From: Ceratopteris richardii
Lineage: Eukaryota; Streptophyta; Polypodiopsida; Polypodiales; Pteridaceae
Direction of reading: 5' to 3'
Length of the DNA: 64,000 nucleotides
Assembly: GCA_020310875.1 (NCBI GenBank)
Contig: CM035417.1
Span: 107,947,104-108,011,103 of the forward strand
The stretch's first letter is position 1. Each line of letters begins with the position of its first letter. Position numbers and translations under genes: made by a program. Shown here in pieces: positions 1 through 11,323 of this stretch. The notes below the pieces were generated by a model, which was given only the letters and a program-made list of their open reading frames with translations, did not search any database and had not been told where the DNA came from.

Positions 1-1
1 A

Positions 2-1834
2 TGCAGGAAAGTTAAACTACCCTATGACTTGGAAGAGGAGTTTCCAAGTCTTGCAAAGGAGGAACCTACTCAAAATGAAGACTCAAGTTCAGATGATGAA
101 GACACTATCAACCTTGAAGAGTTCAAGGCATGGAAGTCCAAGGGCAAAATGAAGATGAAGAAGCTTGAAGACATACCTGAATCTTCAAATCAACGAATTA
201 GAAGATCACAAAGAGAAAGCAAAAAACCTATCCGATAAGGGGATGATACATCTCTTGTTACTAAACACTTAGTTTATCTTGCCAAAGAGTTGTCAATTGA
301 AGAACCAGGATCATATGAAGAAGCCATAACCACGACAGAATGGAAAGAATCTATGGATGAGGGGATTGAAGCACTCAAGGAGAGTGATACATAGGAGTTA
401 CTACCAAAGAAGGACTCCATGAAGGTAATAGGATCCAGATGGATCTATAAACTTAAAAGAAATTCTGATGGCACAATTAATAGGTACAAAGCCAGATTGG
501 TATCCAAGGGTTTTGCACAAACCCAAGGCATTGATTATGAAGAGAAATTTTCTCCTGTGGCCAAGATGCCAACCATCAGAGTGTTGGTAAGTGTGGCTGC
601 ATCAAAAAATTGGAATATGTACCAATTGGATGCCAAAAATGCTTTCTTGAATGGATGGATTTCAGAGGAGGTATATATGTCACAACCTCCTGGCTATAAG
701 GACCCGAAGAAGGTAACATATGTTTGCAAATTGAAAAAGGCTTATAATGGATTAAAGCAGGCACCTAGGGCATGGAATTACAGGTTAACTACATACCTCC
801 AAGACCAAGGATTTGTCATCAGCAAGGCACATACTTCTCTATTCATCAAGAGAAGTAATACAGAGGTAATATACCTTTGTGTTTATCTTGATGAAATAAT
901 CATTACAGGTAATGATGTCAATGGAATCAGATATATCAAGAGCCAGATGATGAAGGAGTTCAAGATCAATGATCTTGGTCTATTGAAGTATTTTCTTGGG
1001 CTTGAGTTAGTCTATACTAACTCAGGGATATACATTACTCAGAAAAAATATATACAAGATATGTTGAAGAAATTTCACTTGTAGGATGCCAAAGTAGCAA
1101 GCACCCCAATGGAAGTAAACTTAAAATTAAGTGCCCATGAAGGTGATGAAGTAAATGACATTACAGGTTATCAAAGTATGGTGGGTAGCTTGAACTATGC
1201 TACCTTAACAAGGATAGATATTGCATATGGAGTTAGTGTGCTAAGTCAGTTTATGCACAAGCCAATGATACCTCACTTAGAGGCTGCCAAGAGAATCTTG
1301 AAGTATCTTAAGGGTACACAAAGTCATGGTTGGTATTTTCGTTACACTTGAAATATTGATATCAAGATCTATTCAGATGCAGATTGGGCAGGATGCAAGG
1401 ATGATAGGAGGAGCACTTCTCAATACATTTCTTTTGCAGGTGACAAACCAATTTCATGGTCTTCAAAGAAGCAACCTACTCTTGCTTTGTCTTCTACAGA
1501 GGCACAATATAGAGGACTGGCTAATGCCACACAAGAGGCAATTTGGATTAAGCTTTTGTATACAGAATTGGGTTTATATACTAGGTCACCAATTATCTTT
1601 GGAGATAATACAAGTTCACTTCACCTTGCAGCCAATCCTATCTATCATGCTAGAACCAAACATATAGAGGTACATTACCATTATGTGAGAGAGAAGTTGT
1701 TAAGAAAAGACATTCAACTAACCTATGTATTAACCAACATGCAATGTGTAGATTTGTTGACCAAAGCTTTGGATGGAACCGAACTTTACAAGTTCAAAGC
1801 AATGATTGGATTGCAGGATATACATGAAGACTAA
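2..1834 (+). pseudogene. Ty1/copia pol, 3' half (RT and RNase H), decayed
   Basis: This is the C-terminal part of a copia polyprotein, which reverse-transcribes element RNA and degrades the RNA strand in the virus-like particle. One reading frame runs from the window edge to TAA at 1832-1834. It carries an acidic linker, the RT start (SRWIYKLKRNSDG, KARLVSKGFAQT, YQLDAKNAFLNG), the LKQAPRAWN block, and the RNase H core (YSDADWAGCKDDRRSTS, WSSKKQPTLALSSTEAQYRG, KHIEVHYHYVREK). Four in-frame stops interrupt it (TAA 236, TAG 392, TAG 1082, TGA 1349) but I see no frameshift. The usual catalytic YVDD reads YLDE (near 892-903), so the enzyme should be dead even without the stops. The gag, protease and integrase lie outside the window. 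The family assignment is secure. Confidence 0.93.
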
Positions 1835-1861
1835 AGATGAAATCAAACCAAAAAGTTTGGC

Positions 1862-1872
1862 TTGAGGGGGAG
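1862..1872 (+). promoter_or_regulatory. Polypurine tract of the copia element
   Basis: TTGAGGGGGAG stands 28 bases after the pol stop and directly before the TGTTGG that opens the 3' LTR. Such a purine run resists RNase H and primes plus-strand DNA synthesis. The same word precedes the 3' LTR of the copia element at 16653. Confidence 0.8.
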
Positions 1873-1873
1873 T

Positions 1874-2702
1874 TGTTGGTGTAAATCACAAGCCTACACA
1901 TTTGGCTTGTTAGATGTATTGAAGTCCATACACATATGGAGAAGCATAGGAACCATTGCTAGTGGTTAATTACCATTTTATTTTCTTGTAAAAGTCAAAT
2001 GGACTTGGAATCTTTTGTAATCACCTACCAAAATGATTCGTGGAAAAAGTTAGATCTTTGATTGAAGGAATATCTCATAGGATATAGGATCTTGATCATA
2101 GGGAGCCAAAAGTTTGAATTTGAATTCAAATTTTTAATCATTCCTTATAAAAATGGTCATGGAAAAGTCGCGTGCAGAACTCATCACCCCGAGCTTCTCA
2201 TTACTGATTCTGATTGTGTGTGAGGCCTACACTCTAGCCCACACCTATCTACACCATTAGCCAATGACATGCATGCCAATGGTTTTGTATACAAGTGTTG
2301 ATTAATACATACATTCACATTGTTCATTTCTGAGTTCTCTGTTATACTCCTTGAACGTCTGTCAACTTGTGAAGTGCCTATCTCGGTCAAATCTTCACCA
2401 AATTCAATGATCTAAAGCTTGTTGGATTCAGCTTCACGTTATCTACATGCTTTCAAATTTTGAGGCGATTCTATTCAGGAATTTCAGAGAAAGTCGAGTC
2501 CAGGTGATCACTGGTCAATGTCTGCTACAGTCCTAAAAAAGCGGGGGTATAACTTCATTTACTAAATTGATTTCTCTTAGCATAGTTTATCTTTTCACAT
2601 GATTTGACTTGGAATAGTTAGCTTCTTAAGCTAATTAAATACCCCTAAAAGGAATTTTTCCAATTCCTACTGTGCTGGTCATACTCAGTAAAAGATCCAA
2701 CA
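1874..2702 (+). repeat. Probable 3' LTR of the copia element ending at 1834
   Basis: The sequence begins TGTTGG right after the polypurine tract and ends ...GATCCAACA, the TG...CA pattern expected of an LTR. A TATA-like stretch (CTTATAAAAATGG) lies near 2145, in the right place for an LTR promoter. The 5' partner is outside the window, so the right end (2702) is inferred only from the CCAACA ending, which resembles the end of the other copia LTR at 12307. The start is firm and the end is not. Confidence 0.6.
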
Positions 2703-4552
2703 GGTGTCAAGACATAAATAGAAGGTTTTCTTCAGATTTTTGAGTTTCAAAGTTATTTGTTTTGTCTCAATAATTACACACATCACTTTCAAAGTACATA
2801 AGCCATTTTATGGTGTCCTTGGAAATCTAAGGAGGTCTACTTATCAAGTCTGAAGCATTAGGGGGCTGGTACAAAGCAGGTTTAGCAGTACCTACTTAAT
2901 CTCTTGGAGCATCCATCCATCTTTCCCAACATCTTTGAGATTATAATTTTGATATCATTTGGAGTTCACTCATATGATCTTCTTATTATTAAATAATAGA
3001 GGAGAATTCGAGGTAGTCACTCTATATGTGATCACAAAGAAGGCAAGTCTACAAGCAAGTAGCCTAGAAGCGGAAAGGCAATGTTTGCACATAAGAACTA
3101 TGAATAGGCAATTGCATTGCAAAGAAATTCATAGAGTACGTACTACTTTATTTGATATGCCTAAGGTTAGGCCATGGTTCCTACATAGTGTGTATGAGGT
3201 GAGCTAGATGCTTAGCCTAGTGGGCTATGAGTGTGCACACATCTACTTACCACTTTTCAGTGTATTAAGTGGACTCATATTATGGTCCTCATTATATTTG
3301 GGAGTGCTAGATTATTACAGTAGTTTACCAGATACACCTCATTCCTAGTTGGGAACGATTTGATCATAGTGATGATCAGATGATCGTCAAAGATAAAGCA
3401 AGTTTCATCCACTTGGAACATCTTGCATGTTATTATTGAGAAGGCGGTGGTAGTTCCACTAGTTACTATACTTTCTTAGCATGTCTTTGCTTGGCATGAT
3501 GGAATTAGTTCTAGAGAGTGGATTGGGATTAACTTTGTATCGGAGATATTTTAATCCATAGTTCAAGATAGATCAAGATTTTTATCCATAGTTTGGATCA
3601 TTGACAAATTGACATTTTGGTCCATAGTTTGGATCATTGACATATTGGTATCTTGGTCCATAGTTGATAGATTGACATATTGATATTTTGTCCATAGTGT
3701 GGATTGTTGATAGGTTATCATCTTGGATTCACTATTTGGATCATGATGAGACTTTCTAGAGTTTCACTTCATTATAGTGAGTAAATCAAGAAGATTTACT
3801 TGAGCTTAGAGATGAAGTACTATTTGTAAAAGATTTCCATTTATCTTTAGTATTTTTTTTAGAGAGATTGGGAGGTAGTCGCATTGTTTTGGTTAGCATA
3901 ATAGTTTTCATTGGTATGGTTGAGTAACTAATTGTGCACGATTATACTTTATGACAAGTTGTCAGTGGGTATTTCAGGGAGATGAGCAAGTTGCCAAGGT
4001 CTCCATAGGTGACAAGCTGTCAGAAGTTAGTGGTCAAGGTCTAGGCATAGGGAGTCTGAGGATATTCTGAGTCCTTATGCTATGCACATAGGGGCTCATT
4101 GGGCCTCAGAAGAATTCCTATAGTATGCCCAAGGCAAGGACTACTATTTATTAGTGGAAATGCTAGATATGAAGCAGAGAGATGAGTTGTCTACTTTTTT
4201 ATTATCTAGTATTTCAGAGACCTAGCACACTCTACTCTTCTTGTTTGGAATCACAGATTTTGATTCCCAGGTTTATAGCTTCTTCTATATCATTGAGGAC
4301 ACTGATCTTTAAAAGACGAGAGATTTTTATATTCAAGAGATGTACATGCTTGGAGGAACAAACCGTTTTTGCTCGGGGGATAGCCAAGGCCAAAAGCTAG
4401 AGAGTTCATACGAGGACCTACTCATGATGGCTAGATGATTAGATGGACCTTAGAGAGAACTCTAGATGGTGACGAGGCAAGGGCTATAAATAGGCTGGGA
4501 GGTGAGTCCCAGGCATGTCATTCTCCACTTCTCATATCCAAGACCATGCATC
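2703..4552. other. No gene seen; possible leader or LTR of the following gypsy relic
   Basis: I find no convincing coding sequence. A short open frame (2959-3207) has no recognisable motif. A good TATA box (TATAAATAG, 4485-4493) sits about 60 bases before the decayed gag start at 4553, so the right part may be the promoter/LTR and leader of that gypsy element, but no LTR ends could be fixed. Local tandem repeats are listed separately. Confidence 0.4.
3551..3745. repeat. Imperfect tandem repeat, unit roughly 50-60 bases
   Basis: The words TCCATAGTTTGGATCATTG and TTGACATATTG recur four to five times with changes in spacing (for example at 3553, 3590, 3630, 3660 and 3690). It looks like a decayed minisatellite. 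No coding sense is evident. Confidence 0.6.
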
Positions 4553-5640
4553 ATGGAGAACGCTTATGAACATATTGTAGCATCACTTTAAAGTTTTCAA
4601 CAACAAGTCGAGGACGTAACTGATCGATAAATACAAGTCAAGATGGAACATTCGGTGCATGTAGGTGAAATCCTCCAAGAACTATAAGAATGAATCAAGA
4701 GTCTTCAAGAGAATCAAGGGAGTATTCAAGTGAATCAACAACCTAGTACATCCTTCATGAAGGAACCCAAGATTTGCATGCTAGAAAAGTTTGATGGGGA
4801 TTGCACAATGTTTCGTGGATCTCTCGAGAAAGTTAAATTGTACATCGGTATGCAACCTGATTGATATCCTGATGAGGCATCCAAGGTTGGGTTTATTGGA
4901 ACCTTGATTTGTGGCCAAACATTATCATGGTTTGCTCAAATCTTGGAGAGGAACATGGGAGTAATTCACGACTATGAGGGGTTTCTTTGAGAGCTCACCA
5001 TCACATTTGGAGATATAGATGTGAGTCGAGTGGCAAAAACAAAACGCTAGAAGCTACATCAAGGTAACCACCCTGCCTCTAGGTATGCATCACAATTTAG
5101 ATAGTTGATATGTGATCTTATTTGGCATGAAAATTATTTAATAAGACAATCTAGATGGAGATTAAGAGATGATGTGAAGGACCTTCTACTCACGATGCCA
5201 AAGATTAAGACATTGAATGAGTACATCATGCAAGCTATTCAATGCGATAGTTGACTTCTTGAGAGGAAACAAGAAAATCAAGTAGAGGGAATGCCTCACC
5301 AATGGAAACCCTTCCAGCCCACTCCTAAAGATGACTCTATGCCTAAACCTATGCAAATAGATGTAACTAGGTTCTAGTCTATAACACCATAAGAGAAACA
5401 AAGAAGGAGAGATAACAAGTTATGCCTCTATTGTGGAAACCCTGGACATATTGCAGTTAATTGTCCCAACAAGAGAACAAACTCGAGAGTCGCACCCACC
5501 CTTGTAGAGTAAGGAAACCAGGAAGTTGAGTTGTAAACGAGATCGTACAACTAGTCCATGATATAAGAAAGGGCTCATAATTCCAGCCACACCCATAGAA
5601 ACATGTCTTGCACTTGTCAGGTTAATCATAACCAAGAAGA
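4553..5640 (+). pseudogene. Ty3/gypsy gag (capsid and zinc knuckle), stop-riddled
   Basis: Gag is the structural protein that packages element RNA. A single frame from ATG 4553 reads a coiled N-terminus, then a capsid-like region (KFDGDCTMFRG, GQTLSWFAQILER, DYEGFL, ITFGD, LHQGNHPASRYASQF, RWRLRDDVKDLLLTMP, AIQCD, LLERKQEN), then a CX2CX4HX4C knuckle (CLYCGNPGHIAVNC, about 5429-5470). The capsid pattern resembles Gag of chromovirus-like elements (Tf1/sushi style) from recall; I could not search. About 15 in-frame stops occur (for example 4589, 4628, 4682, 4688, 4862, 4988), yet I see no indel over 1.1 kb. Where a residue can be predicted it is usually Gln or Arg, fitting C-to-T decay. Beyond about 5640 it is replaced by copia sequence. 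Confidence 0.85.
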
Positions 5641-5835
5641 CCCTTTCCCATACAAAAAGCTATGGATGAGGAGATGGGTGCACTTTATGGAAATGATACA
5701 TGGAAACTAGTTCCATTGTCACAAGGAAAGAAACCCATGGGCTTAAAAGTGGGCTTACAAGGTGAAGCAAAATTTTGATGGTAGCATAATCAACTACAAA
5801 ACATGACTAGTAGCAAAAGGATATGCACAAACCTC
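5641..5835 (+). pseudogene. Ty1/copia RT fragment (N-terminal RT)
   Basis: The translation gives the start of a copia RT: KAMDEEMGALYGNDTWKLVP, then PMGLK, NFDGSIINYK and VAKGYAQT after small frame changes. It lies directly behind the gypsy gag relic and stops at about 5835, where the opposite strand takes over with copia integrase. It is too short to classify. Two element types fused without LTRs imply rearrangement. Confidence 0.8.
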
Positions 5836-8200
5836 ATATGGAGTGATACATTGCAATGCTTTAGTGGGACCCCTATTAAGTATATATGCTACACACATAA
5901 TAGCCTCAAGCCAAAAACTATGTGGTAAAGCCCTGACTCTTGACCATACACCTTGCCATCTCCATGAGTGACCTGTTCTTTCTTTTAGAAACTAAATTCT
6001 ATTGAGGCCTATTTGGCACTATACATTGATGTTTTATCCCACATTGAGCCAAAAATGCATTAAAGTCAAAAAGACATATATTCCCTCCTCGAACAGAATA
6101 GGGGGTATCCATTTTACATGCTGATATATTTTCAACCAAATTAAAAACTATTTGAAGCACATAAACACTTGGGACTTTTCTTTCAATGGATATACCCACA
6201 CATGCCTCAAAATCAGTTAAAGTGATGAAGTAAAGATAGTTTCCAAAAGATGGTGTCTGCAAAGGACCACAGACATCACTAAGAACAAGCTCCAGTCTCT
6301 AAGTAGCTCAAACTGAACCATCCTTTGGGAATGAGGAATGCTACATTTGTTTTAAAATACAACCTTCACAAACATGTTTACCAGGTGCCTCAAGTTTGGG
6401 TAGAGAGGACACCATTTCAAATCTCTATAGGCATAAAAAACTAACGAAATTCAGATGAGCAAAGTGTCCATATGAAATCTTTGCATCTAACATAGCTTGA
6501 GAATCACGTAATGCACATGATGAATCATTCAGAGATTTTTCATAGCCTATGAGCTTATACAACCCATGACATAAAATGCTAGAAGCAATAAGGAACATTG
6601 AATGTACATCTATCATCAAGAAATTTCATAACCAAGCCAATCTTGGCTAAAGCTGAAATTGATAACATATTCTTCTTGATCCCTTGCACAAATAAAGCAT
6701 CTGAAAATGTAAAAGAACTACCAGCTCCCATGACAAGATAAGAGGAGTTTTTGGCGCATGTGATAGTATTCCATATAGCATCACATTGGAGTAAAGTAAA
6801 GAAACTCTGCTGCAAGGTAATATGTTTGGTCGCCCCACTATCAAAGTACCAAACGTCTGAGTATAATATAGACATACACTATTCATGAGAAGATGGGTCA
6901 TAATTGCAAACAGTGGTAATGCCCATTCTTCATTTGCACAAGATTATGAGACTCTATTTTGGGCGTAGAGGCCTCTACAACAACCATTCTAGACTCTTTC
7001 TTCCTTGCCTCTTTAGCGGCCAGTTTTGGACTACTCTTTACAACATGATCCTTTCCTTTACAATAGTTGCAAAATAATTTTTTCTTTCTTATTTTCTTCT
7101 CATCTCTGTCATCCTTCTTTGATTGTGTAGAATTAGCAGATTTTTGCTTACTAGAAGAAGTGCTGCATTTTCCTTTGCCCTTCTAACTAGTCTACTACAG
7201 ACATGCACTACTCATTAGAAGATGGTTCATAGATTCATATAGTAATTAATGCCCATTCTTCATTATGAATAAGGTAAGATGCCTCTATTTAAGGTGTAGC
7301 ACCTCTATAATAACTATTCTAGTATCTTTTTTTTACTCTTTTGTAGCGAGTTTTGGACAATGTTTTATGACATGATCATTTCCTTTACATTATTTGTAAG
7401 TTTTTTTCTTGTTTTTTGTTTTGTTCTCATGTTTTTCTTCCTTCTTTGAGTTTATAGAATGAGAAAATTTTTGCTTACTAGTAGATGACCTCCATTTACC
7501 TTATGAAAGATTGATCTGCAAGATGCATAATGGACATGTTCTACCTAAGCTAATGTTCTTGCAATAGAATAAGGAGTTAACTCCTCAAATATCAAGGCAT
7601 TTGGATTTCCTTTCATCATCAATCAAAGAGTAGAAGCAAAACTCTCATATGAATCTCGAAGATCATTAATAGCACTCTCAACTATCTAGCAAGACCTCAC
7701 CTACAAAAATCAACTACTCATTCAAATTATCTTAAATCTTTGTGAAAGATTATTCCATGGAATCTTCCTTATTCATATGCTCACTTACCAACTATTTTTG
7801 TAAGTAAGCAGCTCCAGCCGCATTTGTCGCATGGTATAAGGTTCTAGGCATATCCCAAGCATCCTTTGCTTTCTCGTAACATCAAATATGAGGAGTAATA
7901 GCACGTTTGAAAGAAATAGCTATGAATGCATGTGCTTGTGCATCTATGCCAACCTAAGAAAATTTCTCTATAGTAGTTGCAATACCAACCATATCACAAA
8001 TAGGAATCTGAAGATCATCATCTACAGCACCTTTAGGAATTGTATTTGCTTGTAGTGGGATGTTTTTCAATACCATGCAAAATATTCCACAACCCTTTTG
8101 CTACCAATACGTGGTGCATCATATATGCCCATAATGTTGGAACATCAAGCTTACACTATGCTTCAAGTGGATTTGATCTACATCACAGGCTATCACATCG
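5836..8200 (-). pseudogene. Inverted copia gag-protease-integrase relic (family C)
   Basis: Read on the minus strand from about 8200 down, it gives a gag N-terminus (TLWAYMMHHVLVAKGL), a lysine-rich nucleocapsid region, a protease (VWYFDSGATKHITLQ, 6579-6875, with the catalytic DSG), the pre-integrase region, and integrase pieces (6262-5999, then about 5960-5836: MSLMEMARCMVK...). The sequence matches the relics at 22.0-24.7 kb and 60.7-62.5 kb residue for residue over long stretches, so they form one family. Several stops and frameshifts break the frame. There is no LTR on either side; both ends are rearrangement or truncation points. The nucleocapsid segment is duplicated in tandem. Confidence 0.9.
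6868..7527 (-). repeat. 330-bp tandem duplication inside the inverted family C gag
   Basis: The nucleocapsid/linker segment occurs twice, at about 6868-7197 and 7198-7527, with an offset of 330 bases (for example GCCCATTCTT at 6921 and 7251). The copies differ at many positions and by small indels, so the duplication is old. The other family C copies have the segment once. Confidence 0.75.
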
Positions 8201-9215
8201 AAAAAATATCCGTTGGAGAGTTCTTTTTTTTATGCTCATTTATTGTTTTTTTTTGAGAGATTTCTGATGGTTCAATTTACCGTTGTAAAAGCCCTGAGAT
8301 TTATACATGTAAAGGTAAAAAGATAAAGGCCAAATTCCACGAGTTTGTGGTGGTTGAAGTTGCATTCAATCAAGCAATCAATCACCTAAAAGTAGATCAA
8401 ACTAGATCTTCACTTTTCCTAGATTGTAGGAAAGTGAATTGATTCTCTCCAACAACCATTTCCACATTCATTTGAATTCAAAATTCACTTGTAAAAGTTG
8501 TGGAACACTTCTAGAGTCTATATAAAGACTTGAAATCACTTGTACATTACATGGAATCAATATACATACACGTGACCATCATTGTCTTGCTCCTTCAATT
8601 CTCTGCATCATCTTCTTCGCCAACAGTAATCATGGAGAGGTTGCTGCTCTCTTTATAGAGCACCAAATTAAGTAGATGATGGCTCATTGGAAAGGTATGT
8701 ATGTTTATTTTATGCCTATAAATTTTAATAGCATTTGGTTTAGTGGATTGGGAGAAATCTGAGTTTTTCTGTCTTGGGGTCAATCTCTGTGTATTCCGAA
8801 AAAATAGGAAGTACCACCGGTGAATGTTGCATTCATTCCTATAGCATATTTTGCTTATTCCTTATACTTTTGTGAATTCTATACAATCAACCCTATGTGT
8901 ATCACTCCCATAAAAGGCGTTTTTCTAATTGTAATCACGCTGGTTGCTATGGGCATTTGAAGTTCATTGTCTCTTCCATAGATAGTAAATTTTTTTGAGC
9001 TAGTCGACCCGCAAACCTATCTGTCTTGTATCAACTCATTCTCTTTGATGTTCAAAAGTAAATAGTGTGTTTCTTTGCACTTATCACATGCTTATAAGGT
9101 CCATTTGAGTCTCCATAAGCTCAAGGGCTGGTCTTGTGCTGGTTGGCTAGAACAAACTTCGTCGCTTCGAAACCTATTTTTCTACCTTCTACAAGCTTCT
9201 CCAAGTTCTTTTTAG
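8201..9215 (+). repeat. Candidate 5' LTR and flank of the copia element starting at 9216
   Basis: This stretch precedes a clear primer-binding site and contains a TATA box (TATATAAA, 8519-8526), so it should include the 5' LTR of the gag-pol at 9237. No 3' LTR partner was found, because the element is cut at 17697. Neither LTR end can therefore be placed; a TGATGG at 8265 is only one possible start. No coding sequence is seen. Confidence 0.45.
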
Positions 9216-9227
9216 TGGTATCAGAGC
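9216..9227 (+). promoter_or_regulatory. Primer-binding site (initiator tRNA-Met)
   Basis: TGGTATCAGAGC is the standard plant copia primer-binding site, complementary to the 3' end of initiator tRNA-Met, and primes minus-strand synthesis. It lies 9 bases before the gag ATG at 9237. Confidence 0.9.
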
Positions 9228-9236
9228 TAGATCAAG

Positions 9237-11323
9237 ATGAGTGACGGCTTTCCCTCAATGATCAAGAAGCTTGATTGACACAACTACGCGGCTTGGCAGA
9301 TCAGGATGGAGGCCTATTTGCAAGGTAGAAATCTTTATGGAATTGTAGCAGGTGATGAGGGTATGCCTATTCCAAGATCCAAAGGATGACCTACATAAGA
9401 CAAGACAGATAAGCTCACACTTTGGTGCACAAGGGATGCTCCAACAAGGTCCTACATACTAAACTCTATCTCTAACTTCCTATTACCACATATTAGAGGA
9501 TGCAAGACATCTCAAGAGACTTGGGATGCCCTCGAGACTTTCTTTTCTGCTAGTACCAAAGCAAGAAACAATCATCTTTGGAACGAGTTCAACCAAATGA
9601 AGAAGACACCTAAACAAACCATCACAAAGTTTGTTATCAAGGTCAAGAAGGTTGCGGATCAATTAGCATCCATTGGAGAGGTGATTGAAGAAGAGTTCAT
9701 CATAAGGTAAATTCTCAATGACATTCAAAGTGATAAGCAACAGCAATCCTTCAGGACGGCTTATGATCTCATCATGGATGTGCAAACTCCGGACATCAAT
9801 ATCTTTCTTGGACAACTCTTCAATCAAGAAGCCAATAATAGCATAAAGGAAGGTAACTCTCATCATGGTTATTTAACTAGTGCTCTATATGCAGATAAGA
9901 AGCAGAAAGGCAAGAAGAAGGAAGAAGATGAAGGAGAGACCTCCCAAGCCAACTTTGCAAGCAAGAGCAAGTGGAAAGGGAAGAAGAAAGGACCAAAGCA
10001 AGGCAAAACCAAAGGTCAGAATATTCAACCTTGTGCCATATGCGATAAGACCAACCACAACACTCAAAATTGCTGGTTCAATGGGAAGACCCAGAAAGGA
10101 AGTGGAAGAGGTGGATATGGAAGCAATAGAGGCAGAGGTGGACACAACTTCAACAATAACAATAGAGGCTATAATAGAAGGGACTACAACAATTATTCGA
10201 AAGATCAACCACATGAAGACTCATTGCTTCTCATGAATCTAAACCACAAAGAAGGTAAAGAAGATGATCATTTGTTGTACATAGATTCAGGATGTTCGAA
10301 TCATGTTGCACGCAACATTGCTCTTCTATCTGATTTGGAAAGTCCAAAGCATAGACATGAAGTGCAAATAGGGAATGAAACAAAGCACAATGTGGATAAG
10401 ATTGGTAATGTCAAAGCTTCCAATGGCAGGACAAACATTATGAGTAAGGTTCTCTATGTACCCACTACCACTAAAAACCTAATAAGTGTAGGCCAAATAG
10501 TTGAAAACGGCTTGCAAGTTAGGTTCACCCAACATGGAGCTTCTATGGAAGATCCATGTCAAGGCTTCAAAAAGATAGCCCGAGGTGAGAAGCATGGTAG
10601 GCTCTTTACTTTTGAAGTAGAAACCAAGAACATAGGTCTATTCAACTTTGGGTCTCAAACCCTAAGTGAGCTTGAAGTGTGGCATAAGAGACTTGCTCAT
10701 GTGAATGAAAGAACGTTGAAGGATATATGCAAGCATCAAAGTGTTCTAGGATTGCCAAACATATCAAAGCAACACATGATCAATAGGTGTGATGCATGTC
10801 ATATTGGGAAGGCACAAAGACAACCATCCAACAACAAAGCCTACATCTACAACAACTTATTGGACTTAGTACATACAAATGTATGGGGACCAAGTCAAGA
10901 ACCTTCATTGGCAGGATCAAGGTATTATGTCTGATTTATTGACGACCATAGTAGATGGACTGTTGTATACTTTATCAAGAGTAAGAATGAAGTGTTTGAT
11001 TGCTTTAAGAAGTATCTTGCACATGTGGAGAATCATACACGTAGATCACTAAAGAAGCTTAGATTTGATGGAGGGGGAGAATACTTTTCCAAAGAGTTTC
11101 ATGAGTTCTTGCAAGAAAAAGGTATCAAAAGGGAAGTGACCACTAGGTACTCTCCTCAACTAAATAGAATTGCAGAGAGGAGAAACAAGACATTGGTTGG
11201 ATCAGCGCGAACAATGCTTGAACAGAAGAGTTGCCACATTATCTATGGGTGGAAGCTATTTCAACTGCGGTGTACCCTGTCAATAGACTACCATCCAAAT
11301 CACTTCAAGGTATGACTCCTTAT
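9237..11323 (+). pseudogene. Copia gag-protease-integrase, interrupted by a nested element
   Basis: The start is ATG 9237 (MSDGFPSMIKKLD). Order of domains: UBN2-type gag (NYAAWQIRMEAYLQG, ETWDALETFFSASTKARN), a basic stretch, a CX2CX4HX4C knuckle (CAICDKTNHNTQNC, about 10033-10074), a protease (LYIDSGCSNHVA, near 10280), a pre-integrase zinc region (VWHKRLAH, CDACHIGKAQ), and the integrase core (FIDDHSRW, RFDGGGEYFSKEF, NRIAERRNK). Stops lie in early gag and at 9707 and 10932, and a one-base deletion near 11231 shifts the frame. At 11323 the integrase is cut by the element at 11324-17638 and resumes at 17639. In an unbroken copy the frame would continue into RT. Confidence 0.92.

Noticed and set aside
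2959..3207. 82-codon open frame
   Set aside because: No recognisable domain, in AT-rich intergenic sequence, of a length expected by chance.
4553..5640. Stops in the gypsy gag as sites of U-to-C RNA editing
   Set aside because: Editing of stop codons to CAA/CAG/CGA is known from organelles of some seed-free plants, but this is a nuclear-type retroelement with no organelle genes around. Deamination decay is simpler.
9885..10214. 109-codon minus-strand open frame
   Set aside because: It is the antisense shadow of the Lys- and Asn-rich nucleocapsid of the copia gag and has no motif.
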